Shown piece by piece: positions 53,902 to 62,007 of a DNA stretch of 64,000 nucleotides. How positions within the stretch are numbered: position 1 is the first letter of the stretch; every line of letters begins with the position of its first letter. Position numbers and translations under genes: made by a program. The stretch comes from ZC4RG30 sp046347045. Lineage in GTDB: Bacteria; Pseudomonadota; Gammaproteobacteria; Steroidobacterales; Steroidobacteraceae. The notes under the pieces were generated by a model. It made no database searches. It saw only the letters and a list, made by a program, of their open reading frames with translations, and was not told where the DNA came from. The DNA is taken from the NCBI GenBank assembly GCA_046347045.1, contig JAXMGX010000002.1, positions 62,001 to 126,000 on the forward strand. Reading direction: 5' to 3'.

Positions 53902-53925
53902 AACACGCTGCCGCGGCAGCGTGTT
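53902..53925. repeat. Perfect 24-bp palindrome
   Basis: AACACGCTGCCG followed by its exact reverse complement CGGCAGCGTGTT. It lies between the end of the LigW-like gene (53936) and the start of the RRM gene, about 195 bases upstream of the latter. It could be a regulator site or a terminator stem without a T-run. Confidence 0.8.
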
Positions 53926-53935
53926 GTCAGGGCAA

Positions 53936-54991
53936 TCACCGGCGATTGTCGAATGCCGCGCGCATCGGCGCGATATGGAACAGCCTCTCGGCGTTGCCGT
54001 GATACAGCTTGTGTCGCTCATCATCGGTGACCGCAACGCCATCCATGAACGCCACGGCCGGCGCGCTGGGCTGGTACGGATAGTCGATGGCCCACAGGAC
54101 ATTGTCGACGCCGAGCTGCTTGATCGAGAACTCCAGCGCCAGCGGCGATTCCTGTCCGCTGGTGGTGATGGCGAAATTGCGGCGCAGGTATTCGCTGGGC
54201 TTGAGCGCGAGCTTGGGTGCGCCCGCGGCCTGCGCACGCGCGCTCATGAAATCCAGGCGCCACGACCAGAAATGCACGGCCTCGCCCATGTGGCCCAGGC
54301 AGATCTTCAGCCGCGGGAACCGGTCGAACACGCCCGACAGGATCAGCCGCACCACATGCGTGCCGACTTCGACGCCATAGGCCCACAGCGCGGCAAACAT
54401 GCCGTAGTCGCGCATGGGTCCGGAGAGCATTTCCGACGGACCGCGCGGATGGATGTAGATGCAGCGGTCGAGCGCCTCAGCCGCCTCCAGCACCGGCCAA
54501 TACTTCGGGTCGTCGAGGTATTCGTTGTTGGTGTGCGAATTGACCATGAATCCATTGAGCTTCAGTTTGTTCACCGCGCGTTCCATCTCGCGCACCGCGC
54601 GCTGCGGCGAATGCGGCGCGAAGCTCGCCAGGCCCGCGAACCGCGTGGGATGCCGCGCGATCACCTCGGCCAGACGGTCGTTGGCCACGGCGGCGAGTTC
54701 GGTGGCGGTGTCCGCATCGAACATCTGCACACCGGGTGCCGTCAGCGACAGCAGCTGCATGTCCACGCCGTTGGCATCCATGTCGCGCAGCCGCCCGTCC
54801 TCGATGTCCAGCAGCGGCGCGAGGAATTTCGCCTGGTAGCCGGCGCCATCGCCATAGATGTTCTTCACCAGCATCATGTCGATGTTGTTGGCGCCGGTGC
54901 GGCTCTCGCACAGCTTGCGCAGCGCCTGCGCGATCTCGGGAATCGAAAACGCCTCTTCGGTCGCGATGCGGCGGATCGCCTTGGATGTCAT
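53936..54991 (-). CDS. Amidohydrolase-2 family decarboxylase, LigW-like
   Basis: A 351-residue TIM-barrel metalloenzyme of the ACMSD/gamma-resorcylate decarboxylase group. It closely follows the pattern I recall for 5-carboxyvanillate decarboxylase LigW: RIATEEAF (8-15), 'VNSHTNNEYLDDP', H181 in YIHPRG, 'VVRLILSGVFDRFPRL', H234 in GHMGEA and D303 in AIDYPYQ. In the resorcylate enzymes the metal motif is ExH; here it is E-x-A, as in LigW. It would remove CO2 from an aromatic acid without oxidation. It ends the molybdenum-hydroxylase run, 24 bases after the esterase gene. Confidence 0.87.
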   Translation of the reverse strand: MTSKAIRRIATEEAFSIPEIAQALRKLCESRTGANNIDMMLVKNIYGDGAGYQAKFLAPLLDIEDGRLRDMDANGVDMQLLSLTAPGVQMFDADTATELAAVANDRLAEVIARHPTRFAGLASFAPHSPQRAVREMERAVNKLKLNGFMVNSHTNNEYLDDPKYWPVLEAAEALDRCIYIHPRGPSEMLSGPMRDYGMFAALWAYGVEVGTHVVRLILSGVFDRFPRLKICLGHMGEAVHFWSWRLDFMSARAQAAGAPKLALKPSEYLRRNFAITTSGQESPLALEFSIKQLGVDNVLWAIDYPYQPSAPAVAFMDGVAVTDDERHKLYHGNAERLFHIAPMRAAFDNRR

Positions 54992-55015
54992 GTGTTTCTG
55001 CCGGGAGCCGGAATC

Positions 55016-55720
55016 TCAGGGAGCCGTGGCCGGGTCCAGCCCGAGGTGGTACCTGAGCCAGGCGGCGATGTCGAAGATCTCCGGGCGGCACAGGTTGTGC
55101 CCCATGGAGTAGGCGCGCCACTCCACCGGCAAGCCCGCGGCCAGCAGTGCGTCGCGCGACATTTCGCCGAAGGCCGGCAGCACCACCACGTCTTCGCGGC
55201 CATGGCACATCAGGATGGGCGTGGCGCGGTTCGCAGCCGACACCTCCGCGGCCAGCCGGTCGCGCAGTGGCAGGTAGCAGGACAGCGCGATGATGCCCGC
55301 GAGGCGCTGCGCATGCCTCAACCCCACATGCAGCGCGGTGGCGCCACCCTGCGAGAATCCGGCCAGCACGATGCGCCGCACCTCGATGCCTTGCGCGCGT
55401 TCGGCGGCAATGTAGCCTTCGATGCGTGCGCGGGTGGCTTCGAGACCCGGCTCGTCATCGCGGCCTTCGGGCGTGAGTTCGCGGATGTCGTACCAGGCGC
55501 GCATGGCATAGCCGGCGTTCACCGTCACCGGCCGTACCTCGGCATGCGGGAACACGAAGCGCACGCGCGCCGTGGCGGGCAGATTCAGCTCGGGCACCAT
55601 GGGCACGAAATCAAAACCGTCGGCGCCCAGTCCGTGCATCCAGATCACGGCCGCATCGGCTGCGCCTGCGGCGGGGGCCACCACCACTGCGTCATCGCGC
55701 TCCGAAGTGACGGTGCGCAA
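55016..55720 (-). CDS. Carboxylesterase/phospholipase family hydrolase
   Basis: A 234-residue alpha/beta hydrolase of the EstB/acyl-protein thioesterase type. Nucleophile in GFSQGG, acid in HGREDVVV and His in SMGHNL; the oxyanion loop is 'VIWMHGLGADG'. It hydrolyses short esters. The start is TTG at 55720 after GAGGG; no ATG lies early enough to include the first strand. It is between the 129-residue unknown and the LigW-like gene, so it may open an ester substrate for that pathway. Confidence 0.9.
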   Translation of the reverse strand: MRTVTSERDDAVVVAPAAGAADAAVIWMHGLGADGFDFVPMVPELNLPATARVRFVFPHAEVRPVTVNAGYAMRAWYDIRELTPEGRDDEPGLEATRARIEGYIAAERAQGIEVRRIVLAGFSQGGATALHVGLRHAQRLAGIIALSCYLPLRDRLAAEVSAANRATPILMCHGREDVVVLPAFGEMSRDALLAAGLPVEWRAYSMGHNLCRPEIFDIAAWLRYHLGLDPATAP

Positions 55721-55727
55721 GCGGCCC

Positions 55728-56117
55728 TCAGTCCCGCGGCGGCGAATTCAGCGCCTGCTCGATCAGGAACAGGTCGGTGAGCAGCGCGCGCAGGTGCACC
55801 GAGGCATTCAGGTTGTCGACCAGCAGCGAGGAAATGTGCTCACGGCCCAGCACCAGGCCAATGGCGCCGCGTGCCACCAGCACGTCGCGCTCGACGGCAT
55901 CGGTGAAGTCGCGCGTGCCGGTGGGCTGCGGCGCGCCTGCGAAAGCCGCACGCAGCGAGCCCTGCATGTCGGAAAGCGCCACGTGCATGCGCGCCAGCGT
56001 GTCGCGCAGTTCCGTGCCCGCATCGTCCTGCCGGCCCTGCGCGGCATAGGCCAGAAGGTATTCGTAGCCGCGCTCGATCACGTCGATGCGCTGCGCCAGC
56101 AGCAGGGCTTCAGTCAC
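55728..56117 (-). CDS. Helical protein of unknown function in the molybdoenzyme operon
   Basis: A 129-residue soluble, predicted mostly helical protein without signal peptide or cysteine. Segments include 'RIDVIERGYEYLLAYAAQGR' (pieces RIDVIERGYEY, LLAYAAQGR) and 'HLRALLTDLFLIEQAL'. The GTG start at 56117 lies inside the last codons of the cytochrome b gene (eight-base overlap). I do not recognise its family. Its place after the cytochrome suggests a role in assembly or maturation of the molybdenum enzyme, which is only a context guess; it does not look like XdhC/PaoD. Confidence 0.72.
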   Translation of the reverse strand: MTEALLLAQRIDVIERGYEYLLAYAAQGRQDDAGTELRDTLARMHVALSDMQGSLRAAFAGAPQPTGTRDFTDAVERDVLVARGAIGLVLGREHISSLLVDNLNASVHLRALLTDLFLIEQALNSPPRD

Positions 56118-56700
56118 CGCGATCCACCTTGGCCAGATCGTGCTCGGGCGCGAGTTCCGCGCGACTGATCGAACCCTTCAGCATGGCGCGCAGGTAGGCG
56201 CGCTTCTCCGGCAGGATGCCGAAGTACACATGCACCAGCACCAGGAACACCGACGCCAGCGCCGCGAGGTCATGCAGCAGCGTGATGATCCCCCAGCTCG
56301 CAAGGCTTCGCACATAAGGATCGCGCACCAGGAAGGGCACGCCCGCCTTGCGCAGCATCAGAAGGCCGGTGATGATGGCCACGAGCACCGTGACCATCCA
56401 GGCCAGGTGCATCAGCTTCTGCGCCAGCGTGTACTTGCCGGCGCCGCGGGGCTTGAAGTCTGCCCCCGAGATCATGATGGAACGCGGCTTCTGCCAGAAC
56501 AGCGCGCGCAGGATGTGCAGCGCGATGATCAGCGTCAGCAGCAGGCCCGCAACCCAGTGCACGCCATACCAGGCGAAGCGGATGCCGAGCACCGGCAGCA
56601 GGCTGGTGCCCAGCAGAACCAGCATCGTGGCCGCCATGATCCAGTGGAAGGCGCGGTCGACACCGGCGTGACGGATGATCTCCTGGTTGTCGGTGGCCAT
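56110..56700 (-). CDS. Di-heme cytochrome b (b561/FdhI-like)
   Basis: A 196-residue inner-membrane protein with four membrane helices (about 18-38, 47-67, 97-117 and 140-165). Histidines in or near the helices (H19 in FHWIM, YGVHWVAG, ALHILRA, LMHLAW, LLHDLA, LVHVYFG) are suited to bind two b hemes. Such cytochromes link periplasmic dehydrogenases to the quinone pool. In this operon it is the natural electron acceptor for the molybdenum hydroxylase encoded just upstream; the assignment is inferred from order and spacing. Confidence 0.87.
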   Translation of the reverse strand: MATDNQEIIRHAGVDRAFHWIMAATMLVLLGTSLLPVLGIRFAWYGVHWVAGLLLTLIIALHILRALFWQKPRSIMISGADFKPRGAGKYTLAQKLMHLAWMVTVLVAIITGLLMLRKAGVPFLVRDPYVRSLASWGIITLLHDLAALASVFLVLVHVYFGILPEKRAYLRAMLKGSISRAELAPEHDLAKVDRGD

Positions 56701-56702
56701 GG

Positions 56703-56858
56703 TCAGCCCCCGTTCCTGCGGCGACCCACCGCGCGAATCACCAGGTGCACCACGATGACGGCAATGCCCGCCCAGAACGCCACGGGGAGCAGGTCCCAGG
56801 AGACGCCATCGACGATGCGGTTGCCGTAGCTGTCATGTCCGAAACGCAGCAGGTTCAT
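56703..56858 (-). CDS. 51-residue membrane protein in the molybdoenzyme operon
   Basis: A very short gene: 51 residues with a polar start (MNLLRFGHDSYGNRIVDG) and one membrane helix (about 24-44, LPVAFWAGIAVIVVHLVIRA), ending with basic RRRNGG. The ATG overlaps the stop of the FAD-subunit gene by four bases (ATGA), and its stop is two bases before the cytochrome b start, so it is clearly translated as part of the operon. It holds one His in the helix. It may be a small cytochrome or assembly subunit. Confidence 0.72.
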   Translation of the reverse strand: MNLLRFGHDSYGNRIVDGVSWDLLPVAFWAGIAVIVVHLVIRAVGRRRNGG

Positions 56859-57850
56859 GTGGCGGCACCCCGGATGCCCCGCTGCACCAGATTCGCCAGC
56901 AGCGGGATCTTGAAGCCATTGAAGTTCAGCGGTCGCGCGCCCTCCGCAGCGGCAGCGGCGGCGCGTTCGATCAGTGCCTCGTCGCGGGCGCTGCCCACCA
57001 GCAGGCGCTCCACGGCCTCGAGCCGGTGCGGCACGCAGGCAGCCGCGCCGCAGACCAGGCGCGCGTCGCGGATGGTCTCGCCCTCCAGCTTCAGCGCCAC
57101 CGACAGGCTCAGCAGCGCGAAATCCCAGGCGGCGCGATCGGCCACCTTCTCGAAATGGAAGGCGCTCTTCGCCCAGGTGCCCGGGATGCGCACGGCGGTG
57201 AGGATTTCGCCGGGCTCGATCACGTTCATGCGGCGGATGTTCACCTCCGGCCCGACGAAGAATTTCTCGGCCGGCACCACGCGCTCGCCGCCCTTGCGGC
57301 GGAGCACGAGGCTGGCATCCAGCGCCGTGAGCGCGTTGGCCGTGTCCGACGGCGTGACCGCCACGCAGCGACTGGCGCCGAACACCGCATGCTCGCGGTT
57401 CTGCCCCTGGGGAGTATCGGCGTAGCACATGTTGCCGCCGGCGCGATAACAGTCGACGCCCGACCGGTAGTACCAGCAGCGCGTGTCCTGGCAGAGGTTG
57501 CCGCCCAGTGTGCCGGCATTGCGGATCTGCGGGCTGGCGACGCGACCCGCGGCCGCCGCCAACAGGCGATAGCGCTCCCGCAGCAGCGGATCGTTCTCGA
57601 CCTCGCTGAGCGTCGTCAGCGCGCCGATCTGGATTCCCCCGTCGGCCTCGCGCACACCCTTCAGCTCGGCGATGCCGGAAAGATCGACCACGGCGCGCGT
57701 GCGCCGTGTGCGGTTCTTCAACCAATCCCAGCTGTCCTGGCCACCGGCCACCAGCCATCCATCCGGCCCCAGCCGGTCCGCCAGATCGAGCGCCGTATCC
57801 AGCGAGTCGGGCTGGTACAGGTCGAAGAGCGGCATCATGTCGCGCAGCAT
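56855..57850 (-). CDS. Molybdenum hydroxylase FAD subunit with extra Fe-S site (PaoB/YagS-like)
   Basis: A 331-residue FAD-binding subunit of the CO dehydrogenase/xanthine dehydrogenase family. FAD motifs 'WLVAGGQDS' and 'NAGTLGGNLC' are visible. Residues 120-142 have four cysteines (C120, C125, C134, C142), the insertion that binds a [4Fe-4S] cluster in PaoB and HcrB and is absent from ordinary xanthine dehydrogenase. It carries electrons from the [2Fe-2S] subunit to the acceptor. It has no own signal and would be exported by hitch-hiking on the Tat subunit. Confidence 0.92.
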   Translation of the reverse strand: MLRDMMPLFDLYQPDSLDTALDLADRLGPDGWLVAGGQDSWDWLKNRTRRTRAVVDLSGIAELKGVREADGGIQIGALTTLSEVENDPLLRERYRLLAAAAGRVASPQIRNAGTLGGNLCQDTRCWYYRSGVDCYRAGGNMCYADTPQGQNREHAVFGASRCVAVTPSDTANALTALDASLVLRRKGGERVVPAEKFFVGPEVNIRRMNVIEPGEILTAVRIPGTWAKSAFHFEKVADRAAWDFALLSLSVALKLEGETIRDARLVCGAAACVPHRLEAVERLLVGSARDEALIERAAAAAAEGARPLNFNGFKIPLLANLVQRGIRGAAT

Positions 57851-57862
57851 GCTTCGGCCCCC

Positions 57863-60262
57863 TTACTGGCAGTTGACCTGCAGCGGACCATGCGGCTGCG
57901 GTCTGCGTGCAAGCTGGTTGAGGATCATGTCGGGTACCACCGGCGTACGGTTGAACACATGTCCGCCGATGGCTTCGGAGAGCGCACACAGCAGCGCTGC
58001 GGCGGCGCACCCGAGCAGCGGCTCGCCAATGCCCTTGGTGCCCAGCGGGCTCGAGGGATCAGGCAAGTCCACCGCGCCGGTGCGGAAGCGCTGCGCCACA
58101 TCGCCATAGGTGGGCGGCTTGGCCTGGTACAGCCCCACACTGGCGGGCAGGCCATTCTGCGGGTCGTAGACGATGCGCTCGAATGCCGCCACGCCGAAAC
58201 CCTGCACGGCACCGCTCTTGATCTGCGTTTCGAGCCCCGCGGGATGGATGACCGTGCCGCAGTCAGCCACGCCCATGTAGTCGAGGATGACGTGCTTGCC
58301 GGTATCCAGATCGAGTTCGATCTCGATGAAGCCCGCGGCGAAGGCCGCCGGCGCGCCGGTGAGCGGCAGGTTGTCCTTGGCCACGCCGATGAGGCCACTG
58401 CCCGCCAGCGCCTGCGCGGATACCTGCGTCATCGGGTTGATGTCTTTCGGCAGCTCGTGCCCGTCGTACTTGCCGCCGAGCTGGATGGCGCGCTGCGCGG
58501 CTTCGCCGTAAGTCATGCCGGTGCCGGGGCTGCCCTTGCGGAAGACGCGGCGCCCGTCGATGTCGTACTGCTCGGGCGATCCGCCGAAGCGCTTCGCCGC
58601 GATCTCCTTGAGCTTGCCGAGCGCGTCCATGGCCGCCACGTAGTTGGTGCGCGCCATGGTGAAGTTGGTGTTGCTGCCGAACTGGCCGATGTTCCACGGC
58701 AGGTTGCGGCGCGTGTCGCCGCGCTCGATGATCACGTCATCCCAATTGAGCTTCAGCACCTCGGCGGCAATGCGCGAGGTGCTGGAATGCGAGAAGGTGC
58801 CGAGGTTGCCCACGCCGGTGTGGATGTGCACCTTGCCCGTGGGCAGGATGCGCAGCAGGCCATCGAAGCCGTTGAAGCCCGCGGGGTGGAAAGCCTGGCC
58901 CACCGCCACCGCGGTGACCTTGCTGCCATTCTTCTTGCCGTGGCGCGCCAGGCGTTCCTGCCAGCCGAACTTCTGCGCGCCCTGTTCCAGCGCTTCCTTG
59001 ATGTAGCAGCTCGACACCGTGGCACGCTTGGCGCCGAAGGGCGCCTGGTGACCACCGGCGTTCTTCAGACGGATGGCGAGCCGGTCGATTTTCAGTTCAC
59101 GCGCGGCCTTGTCGAGCAGCGGCTCCATGATGTGCGCGATCTGGTTGTAGCCAGGGCCGCGCTGCGCGCTGCGGATGACGGAATTCGCATACACCGGCAT
59201 GCCGCGCCAGCGCATGGCCTCGGGCTGGTACAGGATCGACAGCCCATCGGCCGCGTTGCGGAAATCGAAGAAGCTCTGGGCCGCGCCGTTTTCCTGGATC
59301 ACGTACAGGTCGGCGGCCAGGAGCTTCCCGTCCTCGGCGAACCCCAGCTTCACCTGCCCCTGGAAACCCAGCCGCGCGGAGCCGTTGTAGTACTCCTCGG
59401 CGCGGTTGACGCGCATCATCACCGGCCGGTTGATCTTCTTCGAGAGGATGGCCGGCAGCGCCTGCAGCGGATATGCACCGCCCTTCGACCCGAAGCCGCC
59501 GCCGCAATATTCCGCCACCACGACCAGGTCGGTGGGTGGAATGCCGATCATGCCCGCGATGGCCGGCGTGATGAACGACTGGCTCTGCGACGACACATGC
59601 AGGATGCACTTGCCGTTCTGCCAGTACGCCATGGCCGTGCGCGGCTCGAGGCTGTGGTGCGAATTGCTGGCATGCACGAAGGTTTCGTCGAGCACCAGCT
59701 TGCAGCGTGCGAAGGTGGCGTCGAGGTCGCCGTACACCCATTCCTGCGCGGCCTTGCCCTCGGGCATGCGCGTGCCGGCGTTGTCGAAATCCTCTTTGGT
59801 CCACTTCAGCGTCTGGAACTTCACGCCCGCGGCGCCCACGTTGCCATCGGTGCGCGCATTGGGCGCATCCGGGCGCAGGCTGGCCAGCGGGTCGACATGG
59901 AAAGGCAGCAGTTCGTACTCGATGCGCACCTTTTCGATGGCATCCTGCGCGGTGGTTTCATCCTCGGCCGCCACCAGCATGATGGGCGCGCCCACGTAGC
60001 ATGGCTCCAGCGTCAGCAGCGGGATCTCGGGCGCTTCGGGATTCTTCACGTCCTCGGGCAGCAGCACGCCGACCACTCCCGGGACCTTCATCGCCTCGCT
60101 GACGTCGATGCGCTTGACGCGTGCATGCGGCCACGGGCTCGACAGGATGCGCGCGAACACCATGCCTTCGGCGCGGAAATCCTCGGCGTACTTGGCCTCG
60201 CCGGTGACCTTGGCCACCACGTCATGCGGCAGGAAGTCCTGGCCCAGGAGCTTATGCGCCAT
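57863..60262 (-). CDS. Molybdenum hydroxylase catalytic subunit (PaoC/YagR-like)
   Basis: A 799-residue molybdopterin-binding large subunit. It contains 'YAEDFRAEGMVFARIL' at the N-terminus, the Moco contacts 'EYCGGGFGSKGG' and 'QRGPGYNQIAHIMEPLLD' and the catalytic Glu in GTKGIGEPLLG near residue 725. The family hydroxylates aldehydes to acids or N-heterocycles with water as oxygen source. Overall order and the FAD partner point to the PaoABC aldehyde oxidase branch. The cofactor may be MCD, consistent with MobA (or MocA) being needed. It overlaps the 2Fe-2S gene by 11 bases. Confidence 0.94.
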   Translation of the reverse strand: MAHKLLGQDFLPHDVVAKVTGEAKYAEDFRAEGMVFARILSSPWPHARVKRIDVSEAMKVPGVVGVLLPEDVKNPEAPEIPLLTLEPCYVGAPIMLVAAEDETTAQDAIEKVRIEYELLPFHVDPLASLRPDAPNARTDGNVGAAGVKFQTLKWTKEDFDNAGTRMPEGKAAQEWVYGDLDATFARCKLVLDETFVHASNSHHSLEPRTAMAYWQNGKCILHVSSQSQSFITPAIAGMIGIPPTDLVVVAEYCGGGFGSKGGAYPLQALPAILSKKINRPVMMRVNRAEEYYNGSARLGFQGQVKLGFAEDGKLLAADLYVIQENGAAQSFFDFRNAADGLSILYQPEAMRWRGMPVYANSVIRSAQRGPGYNQIAHIMEPLLDKAARELKIDRLAIRLKNAGGHQAPFGAKRATVSSCYIKEALEQGAQKFGWQERLARHGKKNGSKVTAVAVGQAFHPAGFNGFDGLLRILPTGKVHIHTGVGNLGTFSHSSTSRIAAEVLKLNWDDVIIERGDTRRNLPWNIGQFGSNTNFTMARTNYVAAMDALGKLKEIAAKRFGGSPEQYDIDGRRVFRKGSPGTGMTYGEAAQRAIQLGGKYDGHELPKDINPMTQVSAQALAGSGLIGVAKDNLPLTGAPAAFAAGFIEIELDLDTGKHVILDYMGVADCGTVIHPAGLETQIKSGAVQGFGVAAFERIVYDPQNGLPASVGLYQAKPPTYGDVAQRFRTGAVDLPDPSSPLGTKGIGEPLLGCAAAALLCALSEAIGGHVFNRTPVVPDMILNQLARRPQPHGPLQVNCQ

Positions 60263-60902
60263 GGTGGATCTCCGCAGTGTTGCCGGCCGCGCGCATGATG
60301 GCGTTCAGGTAGTTGTCGTATGCACCGCAGCGGCACAGGTTGCCCGACATGGCATGCCGCGCCTCTTCGCGCGAGGGCCGGGGATTCTTCTGCAGCAGTG
60401 CCACCGCGGCCACCACCTGGCCGGGCGTGCAGAAGCCGCACTGCGGCGCCAGCTCGTCGACGAAGGCCTGCTGCACCGGGTGCAACTCGCCGTTCGGGCC
60501 GCGCAGACCTTCGATGGTCGTCACCTTGCGGCTGCGCACGCTGTGCGTGAGCGTGGAGCAGGAATAGTAGGTGGTGCCGTCGATCATCACCGTGCATGCG
60601 CCGCATTCGGCGCGGTCGCAGCCCAGCTTGGTGCCGGTGAGGCCGAGCTTGTAGCGCAGCGTCATGGCCAGGGTTTCCTGTGGCAGCACATCGACGCGGC
60701 GCACCTGGCCGTTGACGTTCAGCGAGATCAGGCGCTCGACGCTGCCTGCCGCCGAGGTGTAGCGGGCACTGCAGCCCGAAAGGCTGCCCAGCGCGAAACT
60801 GGCCGAGGAAGCCACTGCTCCGGAAGCGATCACCCGCTTGATGAATTCGCGGCGCGACACACGCCGTGATTCCAGGCCGGCGTCGATGCTCGAATCGCTC
60901 AT
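60252..60902 (-). CDS. Molybdenum hydroxylase [2Fe-2S] subunit with Tat signal and lipobox
   Basis: A 216-residue iron-sulfur subunit (PaoA/YagT-like). A Tat motif SRREFIKR is at 16-23, followed by a hydrophobic stretch and LSGC at 41-44, which matches a lipobox, so the folded complex may be exported and lipid-anchored. Plant-type cluster cysteines are C95, C100, C103 and C115; the second cluster uses C155, C158, C190 and C192. The ATG at 60902 follows GAAGGGGG. It heads an eight-gene run down to the LigW-like gene. Confidence 0.94.
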   Translation of the reverse strand: MSDSSIDAGLESRRVSRREFIKRVIASGAVASSASFALGSLSGCSARYTSAAGSVERLISLNVNGQVRRVDVLPQETLAMTLRYKLGLTGTKLGCDRAECGACTVMIDGTTYYSCSTLTHSVRSRKVTTIEGLRGPNGELHPVQQAFVDELAPQCGFCTPGQVVAAVALLQKNPRPSREEARHAMSGNLCRCGAYDNYLNAIMRAAGNTAEIHHGA

Positions 60903-61142
60903 GTTTCCCCCTTCATGCAGCGCCGGAAGCCTACTTGGGACCTGCGGCAGCAGCAAGGGGACATGGCGGCGAAGGCCGCAGCAGCCGGCCGCGCCCCATC
61001 GGCAGGCACCCTGGAGGCTCGCTCGCGCGACGGCCGGGGACGCGTGCTGCATCACATTAAGACTTCGCCAATCCGCGACAGCCTTCCCCGCGCCGCGGCG
61101 GCGGGTTACCTTCGGACTTCCTCCACCAAGGGAGATTCAAGA

Positions 61143-61640
61143 ATGGCCATCTGGGACAAGGAACCCGCGCAGCCGCAGCCGGCTGCGAACTCCACCCCGC
61201 CCCGTCCGGCGGCGCCTGCCGGCGCCGCTTCGTTCCCCGACCCTGCCAAGGCGCCGAAGGAGCGCAGTGACATGAAGGAATCCGTCATCGCCTCGGGCCT
61301 TTCCATCGAAGGCAAGATCATCGGCTCCGGCCACGTGCGCGTGGCGGGCAAGTTCAAGGGCGATGTGCAGGTCGAAGGCAACCTGCACATCGACAGCGGC
61401 GCGCGCGTGGAGGGCCAGGTGCGCGCCAGCGAAGTCATCGTCAGTGGCGAACTGCAGGGCAACATCGACAGCGCCAAGCGCGTCGAACTGCAGCAGGGCG
61501 GCACCATCACCGGCGACGTGAAGGCCGGCTCGCTGACCGTGGCCGCCGGCTCGCGCATGCGTGGTTCGGTGGACTTCGGCTTCGATGACGGGCGCTCGGC
61601 CACGCTGGTGGCCGACAAGGGACGCAGCAACGTCGCATGA
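61143..61640 (+). CDS. Bactofilin
   Basis: A 165-residue polymer-forming cytoskeletal protein. A Pro/Ala-rich disordered N-terminus (1-38) precedes the beta-helix core (about 45-145) with repeats such as 'GSGHVRVAGKFKGDVQVEGN' (pieces GSGHVRVAGKF, KGDVQVEGN), 'HIDSGARVEGQV' and 'VIVSGELQGNID'. Bactofilins form filaments at the inner membrane and affect cell shape and polar structures. The ATG at 61143 follows AAGGGAG. It overlaps the zinc-ribbon gene by four bases. No M23 peptidase gene, a common partner, is adjacent in the window. Confidence 0.95.
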   Translation: MAIWDKEPAQPQPAANSTPPRPAAPAGAASFPDPAKAPKERSDMKESVIASGLSIEGKIIGSGHVRVAGKFKGDVQVEGNLHIDSGARVEGQVRASEVIVSGELQGNIDSAKRVELQQGGTITGDVKAGSLTVAAGSRMRGSVDFGFDDGRSATLVADKGRSNVA

Positions 61641-62005
61641 TTGGCGCACGCGCCGTCGCGCAGGGGTCGGGTGCCACGCGCACCTGCCCTCACTGCCGGG
61701 CCACCATCCTCGAAAGCGCCATCGTGTGCCCGGGCTGCCGGCACCACCTGCGCTTCGACAAGGATGCAAAGCCCGGCGGCGCGGCCGCGACGCACACCGC
61801 CTGGCAGATCGAAGGCACGCTCGACGCGCAGCGCATGGATGCCACGTCGGAGTATTCCATCCTCATCACGGTGCGCAACGAGCGCAATGAGGAAGTCGCA
61901 CGGCAGATCGTGAACGTGGGCGCGCTGCAGGGCGCGGAACGGCGCACATTCTCGCTGACGATCGAGATGTCCGAGCCGGGCACGACAACACCGCGACGCC
62001 GCTGA
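61637..62005 (+). CDS. Zinc-ribbon protein of unknown function
   Basis: A 122-residue protein with a double CxxC zinc ribbon (CPHC and CPGC, around residues 17-35) followed by a beta-rich segment (WQIEGTLDAQRMD, 'EYSILITVRNERNEEVARQ'). It is coupled to bactofilin by an ATGA overlap, so it may work with the filament. I do not recognise a named family beyond the ribbon. Confidence 0.8.
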   Translation: MIGARAVAQGSGATRTCPHCRATILESAIVCPGCRHHLRFDKDAKPGGAAATHTAWQIEGTLDAQRMDATSEYSILITVRNERNEEVARQIVNVGALQGAERRTFSLTIEMSEPGTTTPRRR

Positions 62006-62007
62006 TC

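Noticed and set aside
57026..60298. 1090-codon plus-strand open frame across the molybdenum hydroxylase operon
   Set aside because: Purely antisense to two well-conserved subunit genes; low-complexity composition and no start with a ribosome-binding site.
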